This document shows positions 24,797-32,206 of a stretch of DNA of 34,174 nucleotides, in pieces. The translations under genes and the position numbers were made by a program. The stretch comes from Verrucomicrobiaceae bacterium (GTDB lineage: Bacteria; Verrucomicrobiota; Verrucomicrobiae; Verrucomicrobiales; Akkermansiaceae), in the NCBI GenBank assembly GCA_003820635.1, contig RPOS01000029.1, positions 1 to 34,174 on the forward strand. Direction: 5' to 3'. The notes under the pieces were generated by a model, which worked only from the letters and a program-made list of their open reading frames with translations, searched no databases and was not told the origin of the DNA. How positions within the stretch are numbered: position 1 is the first letter of the stretch; the number at the start of each line of letters is the position of its first letter.

Positions 24797-25141
24797 TCAA
24801 ATCAACGGCGGCTTGTCCTCGCTGAGAAACGGCCCGTCGGGCGCGGTTTCGCGTTCATGACGCAGGCGGCCAATGCTGAGGCACGGCACCCGCAAGCGGA
24901 CTAGCGGGTCGCCAACATCCGCCAACGGCATGGCGTGACAGAAACAACTGTGGCCGTGGTGATCCAGCGGACAATTCTTGTCATGCTCCGGATCACAGGG
25001 TTTGCCGGGATCATGATGATGATCGGATTCCCCGTGTTCGTGCATGGCGGCGAGCACCTCGCAGGGGTCCGCCGCAAGAGCGCGGCCCTGCAAGCCGGCG
25101 CACAGGCCAAGCAGCAGCAAACATGTGAGAATCCACCTCAT
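24797..25141 (-). CDS. Small exported His/Cys-rich protein, probable periplasmic metal binder
   Basis: The protein is 114 residues from ATG 25141; ATG 25156 and a TTG at 25180 are alternative in-frame starts. A hydrophobic signal (MRWILTCLLLLGLCAGLQGRALA) is followed by a ligand-dense stretch with about ten histidines and five cysteines between residues 27 and 69 (for example HEHGESDHHHDPGKPCD and PLDHHGHSCFCHAMPL). The C-terminus is ordinary and ends in an acidic, Pro-rich tail. I do not recognise a named family. It is the first gene of the leftward metal-efflux cluster, 75 bp downstream of lpxI, and likely buffers or senses the exported metal in the periplasm. Ligand mix of His with CxC suggests soft or borderline metals. 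Confidence 0.83.
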   Translation of the reverse strand: MRWILTCLLLLGLCAGLQGRALAADPCEVLAAMHEHGESDHHHDPGKPCDPEHDKNCPLDHHGHSCFCHAMPLADVGDPLVRLRVPCLSIGRLRHERETAPDGPFLSEDKPPLI

Positions 25142-25200
25142 CGGCGCGCGCACCATCGATGCGAAACCACGAGGCGACAAGGAAATTTACCGGACAGGCA

Positions 25201-25216
25201 GCCACCCGCTGGCGGC
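25201..25216 (-). terminator. Stem-loop directly after lpxI
   Basis: On the minus strand GCCGCC-AGCG-GGTGGC begins right after the lpxI stop codon and forms a 6-bp stem (one G-U pair) with a tetraloop. No T-run follows, so it may only partly separate lpxI from the downstream metal-efflux cluster. Confidence 0.33.
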
Positions 25217-26035
25217 TCAGATCACAGCATGGATGCCGATCTGGTGTTGGTGGCAGAGTACGGCGACGCGCGCCTTTTCCAGCAAGAGCGTCTTGTCCGC
25301 CTCGATGGCGATGCCTGTGACTCCGGCCGCGGCGCAGGTCTCGATGGTCTGCGGGCCGATGACCGGCACATCGAAGCGGAAGTCCTGGCCCGGCTTGGAA
25401 ACCTTCACGAGCATCACATCCTTGCCACGGCCGAGTTCGCCGCCCCGGCGGATGCAGTGGTTGGTGCCCTCGAAGGCCTCCACGGCGAGCACCGTGCCAT
25501 GGCGCACCACCACGCTCTGGCCGATGTCGAGAGCGCTGGTTTGCTTGGCGATGCGGAAGCCGAACTCCGCATCCGTGAGTTGGCGTTTCTTGAAATTCGG
25601 GCCGCAGACATGACCGGGCCCCGGCAGGTGATCTTCCAAGAACGTCGTCGCGTTGAGCACGGTGATGCCTTCCTTGGCGAGTTCGTCGGCGATCGCTCCA
25701 AAGAGCGTCTCCGCGTTGCGCTCCTTCACCCGGGCCAGGATCATCAGCACGCGCAGGTCCGGCCGCAGGTCGAAGAGATTTTTCGGGGAAATCTGGCCCA
25801 TCATCACCGCCTCGGTGACGCCCTCGCGCTTGAAGAACTTGATCATCTTGCCGAGCTGGGCGACGCGGAACCACTCGATGGCGTCGGCTTCACCGGCCAA
25901 TTCGGGTTTCGTCTCGCCGTGAAAGGCGGCGACGGCGAGTTTAACGCCGGGCGAGTTGCGCCGGGCGGCGGCAATGAAGGTTTCCGGATAAACTCCGCTG
26001 CCTGCGATGATTCCGATAATGCGGGACTGGGCCAT
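25217..26035 (-). CDS. lpxI: UDP-2,3-diacylglucosamine diphosphatase LpxI
   Basis: The 272-residue protein matches the LpxI (former DUF1009) family. It has an N-terminal IIGIIAGSGVYPETFIAAARR and AIEWFRVAQLGKMIKFFKREGVTEAVMMGQISPKNLFDLRPDLR, and a C-terminal catalytic domain with LPGPGHVCGPNF, AVEAFEGTNHCIRRGGELGRGKDVMLVKVSKPGQDFRFDVPVIGPQTIE and GIAIEADKTLLL; D247 there probably corresponds to the catalytic aspartate. It hydrolyses UDP-2,3-diacylglucosamine to lipid X in the cytoplasm during lipid A synthesis, replacing LpxH in many non-gammaproteobacterial Gram-negatives. I chose ATG 26035; the longer reading (to 26101) runs into the tRNA gene. It shows that the host makes lipid A. It stands apart from other lpx genes here. 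Confidence 0.95.
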   Translation of the reverse strand: MAQSRIIGIIAGSGVYPETFIAAARRNSPGVKLAVAAFHGETKPELAGEADAIEWFRVAQLGKMIKFFKREGVTEAVMMGQISPKNLFDLRPDLRVLMILARVKERNAETLFGAIADELAKEGITVLNATTFLEDHLPGPGHVCGPNFKKRQLTDAEFGFRIAKQTSALDIGQSVVVRHGTVLAVEAFEGTNHCIRRGGELGRGKDVMLVKVSKPGQDFRFDVPVIGPQTIETCAAAGVTGIAIEADKTLLLEKARVAVLCHQHQIGIHAVI

Positions 26036-26074
26036 GATTGGATGAAACCCGGACGCCCTGCGGAAAAGTGAAAG

Positions 26075-26154
26075 TAGCGGCTGTGGGACTCGAACCCACA
26101 CTCGTTGGAACTCGATTTTGAGTCGAGCGCGTCTACCAATTCCGCCAAGCCGCC
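26075..26154 (-). tRNA. tRNA-Leu (anticodon CAA)
   Basis: The minus strand folds as a class II tRNA. The acceptor GGCGGCT pairs with AGCCGCT (terminal G-U), the D-arm is GCGGAATTGGTAGACGC, the anticodon stem CTCGA/TCGAG has loop CTCAAAA with anticodon CAA at 26118-26120, there is an 11-nt variable region, and the T-arm is GTGGG-TTCGAGT-CCCAC with discriminator A. CCA is not encoded. It reads UUG codons. It lies 39 bp upstream of lpxI on the same strand. Confidence 0.95.
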
Positions 26155-26310
26155 TTGGTGCGGCGCACTGTGGAGCCTCCCGCCGCGCAGGGCAAGCGGA
26201 TTTCCGACAGCAGATTTCCGCCCTCCCTCAATCAGGCTGCCCGATGAACCGGCACTCTGCCGGGCTGGTCAAACTTTGGCTTTGCTAACAAAAATGCATC
26301 CAATCCTTCA

Positions 26311-26340
26311 TTGCATCCCCCCGCTCTCCGTCATAGTTTG
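26311..26340 (+). promoter_or_regulatory. Weak promoter candidate with TGCATCC direct repeat
   Basis: TTGCAT (26311-26316) and TAGTTT (26335-26340) are spaced 18 bp, with predicted initiation 1-2 nt before the ATG at 26349. TGCATCC occurs at 26295-26301 and 26312-26318, a direct repeat overlapping the -35 box that could bind a regulator. A CCGGC/GCCGG hairpin lies further upstream at 26249-26263. All by eye. Confidence 0.25.
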
Positions 26341-26348
26341 CATTTGTT

Positions 26349-27260
26349 ATGAAAGCCATCGTGATATCCCTGTCATTCGCTGCGGTCCTGGCCGGTGCCG
26401 CGATTTGCGAAGAAGCCGTCAAAAGCAAACCCGAAATGTCGCCCGAAATGGCCGCAGTGCTGGCCAACGACCGGGCTTACGAGGCGGCTCATGCCAAGGG
26501 CGATGTCGCCGCGCTCGCCGCCTTGTTCACCGAGGACGCCCAATACACCTCTGACGACGGCCGGACCTTCAGTGGCCGCCCGGCCATCGAGGCCTGCCTG
26601 CGCGACGCGTTTCTCACCAACAAGGGCTCGAAGCTCACCATCCGCACGGACTCGGTGAAGGCGCTCTCTCCGGACGTGCTGGTGGAAAAAGGTGCGACCA
26701 CCGTCATTTCCAAAACCGGAGAGGTGGCCGAGGCGCTCTTCACCGCCGTGCACGTCAAGAAGGACGGCGCGTGGAAGATCAGCGAGGTGGTGGAAACCCC
26801 GATGCAGGAAATCAGCGCCGGTGATCGTCTGGCGGAGCTGGCGTGGCTCATCGGCAGCTGGGAAGAGGCCGACAAGGCGGCCGGCGTGACCGTGCACAGC
26901 CGCTTCCAATGGGCGCGTGGCGGCAATTTCATCACCCGCGATGTCACGGTGAAGCGCGATGACGACCCAGTGCTCGAAGGTTGGCAGATCATCGCGTGGG
27001 ACCCGGTGGAAGGCGGCATCCGCTCATGGACATTCGACGATGCCGGCGGCTATTCCGAAGGCCGCTGGACGAACGAGGGCCAGCGCTGGCTCTTGCGCGA
27101 AACTGGCTATGCCGCTGATGGCAGCCGCACCAGTGCCGACAACACGATCACCAAAGCCGATGACGATCGCTTCTACTGGGAGTCCGGCAACCGCACGTTG
27201 GACGGCGACCCCCAACCGGGCATCGGACGCATCGAGATCGAACGCGTGAAAGGAAAATAA
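26349..27260 (+). CDS. Exported SnoaL/DUF4440-like protein with a C-terminal beta-barrel-like domain
   Basis: The 303-residue protein has a signal peptide (MKAIVISLSFAAVLAGAAICEE). Residues about 38-150 look like a SnoaL/NTF2-fold domain of the SgcJ/EcaC or DUF4440 sort: AYEAAHAKGDVAALAALFTEDAQYTSDDGRTFSGRPAIEACL, with DGAWKISEVVETP at its end. Residues about 155-300 form a second beta-rich domain, LAWLIGSWEEADKAAG..., with repeated Trp and DGSRTSADN/DDDRFYWESGNRT, recalling lipocalin-like DUF1579-type proteins. No catalytic residues can be named with confidence; the family is mostly uncharacterised. The next gene follows after 4 bp, so the two exported proteins are one operon. Confidence 0.85.
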   Translation: MKAIVISLSFAAVLAGAAICEEAVKSKPEMSPEMAAVLANDRAYEAAHAKGDVAALAALFTEDAQYTSDDGRTFSGRPAIEACLRDAFLTNKGSKLTIRTDSVKALSPDVLVEKGATTVISKTGEVAEALFTAVHVKKDGAWKISEVVETPMQEISAGDRLAELAWLIGSWEEADKAAGVTVHSRFQWARGGNFITRDVTVKRDDDPVLEGWQIIAWDPVEGGIRSWTFDDAGGYSEGRWTNEGQRWLLRETGYAADGSRTSADNTITKADDDRFYWESGNRTLDGDPQPGIGRIEIERVKGK

Positions 27261-27264
27261 GGCC

Positions 27265-28968
27265 ATGCGCACGAAATTCGCATTCCTGCCAACCGTCGTG
27301 GCGATCATAGCCATGTTGATCCAAACCACACCCAATGCCGAAGCCCGCGGCGGTGGTCGTGGGGGTGGCGGCGGCGGCCGCGGCGGTGGCGGAGGTGGAG
27401 GAAGCTTCTCGCGCGGTGGCGGAGGTGGAGGGAGTTACTCGCGGCCATCAGGTGGTTCGGGTTACTCTCGCCCATCCGGCGGTTCGAACTATTCGCGCCC
27501 ATCCGGCGGTTCAAGCTATTCGCGTCCCTCCACTGGAAGCGTCTCGCGTCCTTCAGGCGGCTCGGTTTCACGACCGTCCACCGGCAACATCTCCCGTCCC
27601 TCGACGGGTGCGGTTTCCCGCCCTTCCACTGGAGCCGTGAATCGGCCGAGCGCCGGGCGGGTTCCTTCTAACAATCTTCCATCCGGCGGCAGCCGTCCTT
27701 CATTGGGAAACAACGCCTCGCAGTTGCCATCGGGCATGAGCCGGCCAAGCGGCAGTGCAAACCGTCCGTCGCAACTGCCAGCCACCCGTCCGGGTGCCGG
27801 CGGCGCGACCACGCGTCCCGGCCGCGGCGATGTCGGCAATTTCCTCGGCATCAGTGCCGGGGCTGGCGCGGGTGCCGCGGCAGGAGGAGCGCTGGGCAAC
27901 CGGCCAACCACGCTTCCCGCGGAACGTCCTGGTGTCGGTAATCGGCCATCGACACTTCCCGCCCAACGACCGCAGGAACGCCCCAATTGGAGCGAGCGCT
28001 CTCAAGGCCGCAACGAAAACTGGAACCAGCGCGTGGACAACCGCCACGAGTCATGGAACCAGCGGCAGGAAAACCGCGGCGACCGCCGCAATGATTTCCA
28101 ACAGAACCGCGAGGACCGTTGGGACAACATCAACAATGCCCGCGAAGACCGCCAGAACTGGCGCGACCAGAACCGCGAGGATTGGCAGGACCACCGCGAG
28201 GACATGTGGGACTATCGTTTCGACCGTGCAGATGAAATCTGGGACAACTGCGGAGATTTCTACGACGATGTCTTCGACGACCATTGGTGGGGTGCCTGCG
28301 GTTGGGGCCATGTCGGCTACTATCCCGTGAATCCCTGGTGGTGGTGGAGACCCGTCACCTGGAGCGCGCTCACCAGCTTCGTTTATGTCTCATCACCTCC
28401 GGCCCCGGTCTATATCGACTACGGCACCACGGTGGTCCACGAGGGCGAGACGGTCTATGTGGACAACAAGCCCGTGCCTGCCGAGCAATACAACAAGCCG
28501 ATCCAGGAACTCGCCACCAACGTCGAGCAACCGCCGCCACCCGCACCGCCCGAGGAGGGCGAGCAGGCCGAGTGGATGCCCTTGGGCGTCTTCGCGCTGG
28601 CCCAGGAGGAAAAGGGCGATCCTGTCATGTTCTTCCAACTCTCCGTCAGCCGCGATGGCAAAATCAGCGGGGGGTATGAAAGCACTCTAACAGGCGACCA
28701 GAAACCCGTGGCCGGCCTGGTGGACAAGCAAACGCAGAACGTGGCATGGCGCGTCGGTGACAACATCGAGACGGTGTTTGCCAGCACACTCGCCAACCTG
28801 ACCCAGGACGTGAGCCCTGTGGCCATCCACTTCGGCAAGGACCGGGTGCAAAACTGGCTGCTCGTCCGCATGCCGGAGCCCCCGCCCGCCGACGCGCCGC
28901 CCAAGGCACCCGAGCTCAAGCGCGAGGTGCCGCCCGTCACGCCGATCCCGGTGAAAACCTCGCCGTGA
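27265..28968 (+). CDS. Exported low-complexity protein, 'mu-protocadherin'-like
   Basis: The 567-residue protein has a signal peptide ending TTPNAEA. Then come a Gly/Arg-rich stretch (about 28-57), eight SRPSGGS-type repeats (about 59-183 including degenerate copies), a Pro/Arg/Thr linker, and a short GAGAGAAAGGALG hydrophobic patch. After that is a highly charged coiled region of N/R/E/D/W (about 235-320, NREDRWDN, NREDWQDHREDMWD), then an aromatic cluster DDHWWGACGWGHVGYYPVNPWWWW and a conserved-looking C-terminal domain (about 430-540). Such proteins are commonly auto-annotated 'mu-protocadherin- cell-suface protein' in planctomycetes and verrucomicrobia. Probably a cell-surface or periplasmic structural protein. 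It is co-transcribed with the SnoaL-like gene 4 bp upstream. Confidence 0.85.
   Translation: MRTKFAFLPTVVAIIAMLIQTTPNAEARGGGRGGGGGGRGGGGGGGSFSRGGGGGGSYSRPSGGSGYSRPSGGSNYSRPSGGSSYSRPSTGSVSRPSGGSVSRPSTGNISRPSTGAVSRPSTGAVNRPSAGRVPSNNLPSGGSRPSLGNNASQLPSGMSRPSGSANRPSQLPATRPGAGGATTRPGRGDVGNFLGISAGAGAGAAAGGALGNRPTTLPAERPGVGNRPSTLPAQRPQERPNWSERSQGRNENWNQRVDNRHESWNQRQENRGDRRNDFQQNREDRWDNINNAREDRQNWRDQNREDWQDHREDMWDYRFDRADEIWDNCGDFYDDVFDDHWWGACGWGHVGYYPVNPWWWWRPVTWSALTSFVYVSSPPAPVYIDYGTTVVHEGETVYVDNKPVPAEQYNKPIQELATNVEQPPPPAPPEEGEQAEWMPLGVFALAQEEKGDPVMFFQLSVSRDGKISGGYESTLTGDQKPVAGLVDKQTQNVAWRVGDNIETVFASTLANLTQDVSPVAIHFGKDRVQNWLLVRMPEPPPADAPPKAPELKREVPPVTPIPVKTSP
27439..27639 (+). repeat. Tandem 27-bp then 24-bp coding repeats (SRPSGGS)
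   Basis: Three 27-bp units (27439-27519, encoding SRPSGGSxY) are followed by five 24-bp units (27520-27639, encoding SRPSxGxx). Units differ at synonymous positions (TCGCGG, TCTCGC, TCGCGT, TCACGA, TCCCGT), so the repeat is old or selected at protein level rather than freshly expanded. Confidence 0.85.
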
Positions 28969-29010
28969 TCGTGCTTGTCATCCCCGTTGTCGAAACGATT
29001 CACTCGCCCC

Positions 29011-29376
29011 ATGTCAGCCAACCTCACTTACGATCCCGCCACCCCACTCGCCGTACTCCACATCCGCGGCATTCTCAAACGTGCCGACATGGCCAATGTC
29101 GAAAATGAAATCGCGCAACGCATCGACGCCGGCGAGCGTCCGCGGGTGCTGGTGCTGCTCGAAAACTTCGGCGGCTGGCAGGCGGGCGAGGACTGGAACA
29201 ACTTCGACTTCATGTTTTCCTACGGCGACAAGATCGCCAAAATGGCCATCGTCGGCGCGGGCATGAAGGAGTCCGAGGTGAAAGCCTTCACCGGCGCCGG
29301 ACTGCGACCCACGCCGGTGAAGTTCTTCACGGTGGAGGAAACCGAAACCGCCCGCGCTTGGTTGTTGGAAGGCTGA
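29011..29376 (+). CDS. SpoIIAA/STAS-like cytoplasmic protein
   Basis: The 121-residue protein has no signal or membrane segment and matches the SpoIIAA-like pattern: beta strand AVLHIRGILKRADM, ENEIAQRIDAGERPRVLVLLENFGGWQ, FMFSYGDKIAKMAIVGAGMKESEVKAFTG, and FFTVEETETARAWLLEG. This family is a STAS-fold relative that lacks an obvious phosphoserine switch and has been linked to lipid or membrane binding in a few cases. I chose ATG 29011 over a TTG at 28975 because the protein-like sequence starts there. It lies between the surface protein and the antiporter gene; role unknown. Confidence 0.85.
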   Translation: MSANLTYDPATPLAVLHIRGILKRADMANVENEIAQRIDAGERPRVLVLLENFGGWQAGEDWNNFDFMFSYGDKIAKMAIVGAGMKESEVKAFTGAGLRPTPVKFFTVEETETARAWLLEG

Positions 29377-29415
29377 GCGGTTGGGCGATTGCCTTGGGGA
29401 AATGAAGAACGAAAA

Positions 29416-29450
29416 TTGACGGGATGGGTTCTGCCTGCTGCAATGCAGGC
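29416..29450 (+). promoter_or_regulatory. Promoter with inverted repeat centred on its -10 box (antiporter gene)
   Basis: TTGACG (29416-29421), a 17-bp spacer and TGCAAT (29439-29444) make a good sigma70 match. The -10 hexamer is exactly the loop of a perfect inverted repeat, GCCTGC (29433-29438) and GCAGGC (29445-29450). Initiation is predicted about 29451, five bases before the ATG at 29456. The geometry suggests a repressor operator over the -10. Confidence 0.45.
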
Positions 29451-29455
29451 GGTAG

Positions 29456-30634
29456 ATGTTCCTTCCGGTATTCATCGGTTTACTCTTCGCCTACAGTCTT
29501 GTTTCGGCCAGGCTTGAGAAGACTGTTGTTACCGCACCGATTGTTTTCACGCTGGCGGGCATCGCGATGTTTGCGGCGTTTCAGCCATCGGACCAGCGGA
29601 TGAATGCCGGCGCTTTCCTCACGCTGGCGGAAATCGGGCTGGTGCTGTTGTTGTTCACCGATGCGAGCCGGACGGATCTCAGGATCCTGCGCAACATCCG
29701 CGCGCTACCCGCGCGACTGCTGAGCGCCGGCATGCTGCTCACCATCCTGTTAGGCGCACTGGCCGCGAAACTGGTTTTTCCACAACTCTCGTGGTGGGAG
29801 GCGGGGATTCTCTCCTCCATCCTCGCGCCCACCGATGCGGGGCTCGGCCAGACCATCGTCAACAGCCCGCTGGTGCCGATGCGCGTGCGCCAGGCGCTCA
29901 ATGTGGAAGCCGGGCTCAACGACGGTCTTTCGGTGCCTTTTCTGCTGTTCTTCATCGCCATGGCCGCGGCGGAACTCGGCGACCCCAGCTTCGCCCGGTT
30001 CATCGGCGAACAACTCGGGCTCGGGATCGTGCTCGGTGCGGGCATCGGCCTCGCGGGCGGCTGGCTGTTGGAAAGCTCGCGCTGCCATGGATGGCTGGCG
30101 GAGTCGTTCCTGCAACTCGCGGTGGTGTCCCTGCCGGTGCTCTGCATGCTTGCCTCCGAACAGGTCGGCGCGAGCATGTTCATCGCCGCGTTTGTCTGCG
30201 GTCTCTGCGTGCAGGTGCCTTTCAAGCATGCGGGGAAACACAGCGTCGAGTTCACCGAAGAATGGGGGCAGATTCTCAACCTCGCGGTGTTCTTCCTCTT
30301 CGGCATGCTCATTGCCCGTGATTCCGGCGGCTTCGGCGTCGCACCTTTCATTTACGCATTGCTCAGCCTGACGGTCGTTCGCATGCTGCCAGTGGCGGTT
30401 TCACTCAACGGCAGCGGGCTCGACAAGACGACCGTCGCGTTCATGGGGTGGTTCGGGCCGCGCGGACTGGCCTCCATCGTGCTCGGCTTGGTCTATCTGG
30501 AGGAGGAGAAGCATCTCCCCGGCGAAGAAGTCACCCGCCTCGCGGTGATGGCCACCGTATTGCTCAGCATCTTCGCCCACGGCCTGAGCGCCAAACCCGG
30601 CATCCTCCTGCTAGCCCGCAAATCGCCTTCCTGA
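29456..30634 (+). CDS. Na+/H+ (cation/proton) antiporter, CPA family
   Basis: The 392-residue membrane protein has about 11-12 helices and carries CPA1/NhaP-type signatures: SILAPTDAGLGQTIV with T126-D127, EAGLNDGLSVPF with N155-D156 (the ion-binding Asn-Asp pair), an FLFGMLIARDSGG segment, and GWFGPRGLASIVLGLVYLEE near residue 325-345. There is no C-terminal regulatory domain. It would exchange Na+ or K+ for protons across the inner membrane in pH or salt homeostasis. The start ATG 29456 is supported by a promoter just upstream; only about 5 nt of leader is expected. The small unknown gene follows 19 bp downstream. Confidence 0.92.
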   Translation: MFLPVFIGLLFAYSLVSARLEKTVVTAPIVFTLAGIAMFAAFQPSDQRMNAGAFLTLAEIGLVLLLFTDASRTDLRILRNIRALPARLLSAGMLLTILLGALAAKLVFPQLSWWEAGILSSILAPTDAGLGQTIVNSPLVPMRVRQALNVEAGLNDGLSVPFLLFFIAMAAAELGDPSFARFIGEQLGLGIVLGAGIGLAGGWLLESSRCHGWLAESFLQLAVVSLPVLCMLASEQVGASMFIAAFVCGLCVQVPFKHAGKHSVEFTEEWGQILNLAVFFLFGMLIARDSGGFGVAPFIYALLSLTVVRMLPVAVSLNGSGLDKTTVAFMGWFGPRGLASIVLGLVYLEEEKHLPGEEVTRLAVMATVLLSIFAHGLSAKPGILLLARKSPS

Positions 30635-30653
30635 AAACCAACCCCAAGATATC

Positions 30654-30980
30654 ATGAGCTACGACGACTGGCCTGACAACACGATGGACAACCGCCGCGA
30701 TGCGGTCCGCAAAACCATCCGCCCCGCGACGCTGGAGGAACTCAAGACCCTCGGTGCAAAACGTTTCCCGATTGTCACCGATCCCTGGTGCGAACGCTTC
30801 AACGAGTTTCTCAAGCAGCATGCATCGGAGAAGTTCTATCGCGCCGAAACCCATGAGGGCGCGGAGATCGTCTATTGCCGTGAGAGCGACAAGGGCGTCT
30901 GGTTCCTCCCCGGCAGCGGCATGGGCATCATCCAATCCAAGGGCCTGCAAATGCTCGCGGAAGTCGTGGACTCGCTGTGA
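30654..30980 (+). CDS. Small conserved-looking soluble protein of unknown function
   Basis: The 108-residue protein has no signal or membrane segment. It opens MSYDDWPDNTMDNRRDAVRKT, with a helix-like RPATLEELKTLGAKRFPIVTDPWCERFNEFLKQH. Then comes a beta-like GAEIVYCRESDKGVWFLPGSGMGIIQ, and it ends GLQMLAEVVDSL. Codon usage and GC match the neighbours and it starts 19 bp after the antiporter stop, so it is probably expressed with it. I do not recognise the family. Confidence 0.75.
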   Translation: MSYDDWPDNTMDNRRDAVRKTIRPATLEELKTLGAKRFPIVTDPWCERFNEFLKQHASEKFYRAETHEGAEIVYCRESDKGVWFLPGSGMGIIQSKGLQMLAEVVDSL

Positions 30981-31183
30981 AGCCGGTGCTGTGATAGGCG
31001 GGCTGGTCTGTCTGATGGATGCCTCACCAGCGACATTCGACTATGATCTGCAAAAAACTGCGCCATCTTCCAATTGCTGGCTGACTCGGATCTTCAGTCG
31101 ATTCCACCATCCAGACGGTAGGATCACGCTGAAGCGCGGATCCGGCCACATTCAGAACCCACAGCCAACCCCCGGTTCAAACC
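30981..31183. other. Intergenic region without recognisable gene
   Basis: These 203 bp precede the third RND operon. The only sequence features are an A-run (AAAAAA) near 31059-31064 and an 8-bp CGGATCCG palindrome at 31137-31144. No convincing promoter boxes, hairpin or small gene were found, although a promoter for the downstream adaptor should lie here. Confidence 0.5.
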
Positions 31184-32206
31184 ATGAAAACTCCGCTCGC
31201 GTTCGTTTTGCCCATTTGCTGCCTGTTCGCGGCCTGCAGCGGAGACAAGCACTCCGCCGGGGATGGGTCGGGATTGACCGCCGTCGCCGTCAAGACTCAG
31301 GCCGCAACGAGCCAACCGCACATCGCCACCGAGGAGGTCGTCGGCACCGTGCGCTCGAAGTTACGTGCCGCCATCGAGGCAAAGGTCAGCGGGCGGGTCC
31401 TCGAATACACCGCCGTGCCCGGCCAAATGGTCAAGGCCGGCGACCTGTTAGCCACCCTTGATGCCCGCGAGGTCCAAGCCAGGGTGGATCAAGCGAAAGC
31501 GGTGCTCGATCAAGCGCGGCGCGACTTCGCCCGCCAGGAAAAACTCATCGTCACCAATGCGACCACCCGTCAGGAGTTCGATGCCGCCGAGGCGCGGGTC
31601 AAGGTGGGCGAGGCGGCCGTGAGCGAGGCGGAGACGATGATGAGTTATGCCCGAGTCACCGCGCCCTTCGATGGCGTGGTCACCCGCAAGCTCGCCGATG
31701 TGGGCGATCTCGCCATGCCGGGCAAACCCTTGCTCGAAATTGAAGCACCGACCGACCTGCGCTTCGAGGCGGATCTTCCCGAAGCGCTGCTCGGCAGCGT
31801 AAAACCCGGCGCGAAGATGAAAGTGAAGGTCGCCTCGGTGGCCGATCCGCTGGAAGCCGTTGTCAGCGAGATCGCACCGGTGGCGGACGCGGTGAGCCGC
31901 ACGTTTCAGGTAAAGCTCGACCTGCCCGCCGCCGGGGGCCTGCGCACCGGACAATTCGGCCGCGTCTCGGTGCCGGTGGCGGAGGTGATGCGGTTGCTCG
32001 TGCCGCAATCCGCGGTGATGAAACGCGGGCAAATGGAGCTCGTGTTCGTCGTCAGGGATGGCAAGGCCGCGTTGCGTCTCGTCAAGACCGGCAAGACACT
32101 CAACGGTCAAGTCGAGATTCTATCAGGACTTGAAGAAGGCGAGCAGGTCGTCACCAGCGATCCCGCCACGCTTGCCGACGGGCAACCTGTGAGGACCGAG
32201 CCATGA
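31184..32206 (+). CDS. RND efflux periplasmic adaptor lipoprotein (third system)
   Basis: The 340-residue adaptor has a lipobox LFAAC (lipidated C18). Family segments in order: [28 protein letters not shown] (lipoyl half), a coiled coil (about 95-155), [29 protein letters not shown] (second half), a beta-barrel with [14 protein letters not shown] and [25 protein letters not shown], and a C-terminal [40 protein letters not shown]. Its TGA overlaps the ATG of the pump gene (ATGA, 32203-32206). The short form resembles adaptors of the YknX or MdtA-like group. ATG 31184 follows TTCAAACC, matching the other A/C-rich leaders. Confidence 0.93.
   Translation: MKTPLAFVLPICCLFAACSGDKHSAGDGSGLTAVAVKTQAATSQPHIATEEVVGTVRSKLRAAIEAKVSGRVLEYTAVPGQMVKAGDLLATLDAREVQARVDQAKAVLDQARRDFARQEKLIVTNATTRQEFDAAEARVKVGEAAVSEAETMMSYARVTAPFDGVVTRKLADVGDLAMPGKPLLEIEAPTDLRFEADLPEALLGSVKPGAKMKVKVASVADPLEAVVSEIAPVADAVSRTFQVKLDLPAAGGLRTGQFGRVSVPVAEVMRLLVPQSAVMKRGQMELVFVVRDGKAALRLVKTGKTLNGQVEILSGLEEGEQVVTSDPATLADGQPVRTEP

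Noticed and set aside
26249..26263. CCGGC/GCCGG hairpin as a terminator
   Set aside because: No T-run in either direction and no gene ends close by; left unassigned.
27343..27639. Possible CRISPR-like or minisatellite array
   Set aside because: Repeat units are codon-length multiples in one frame, vary at synonymous sites and have no unique spacers; it is a coding repeat.
30872..31066. Small minus-strand open frame over the end of the 108-residue protein gene
   Set aside because: No start context or protein features; overlaps a better-supported plus-strand gene.
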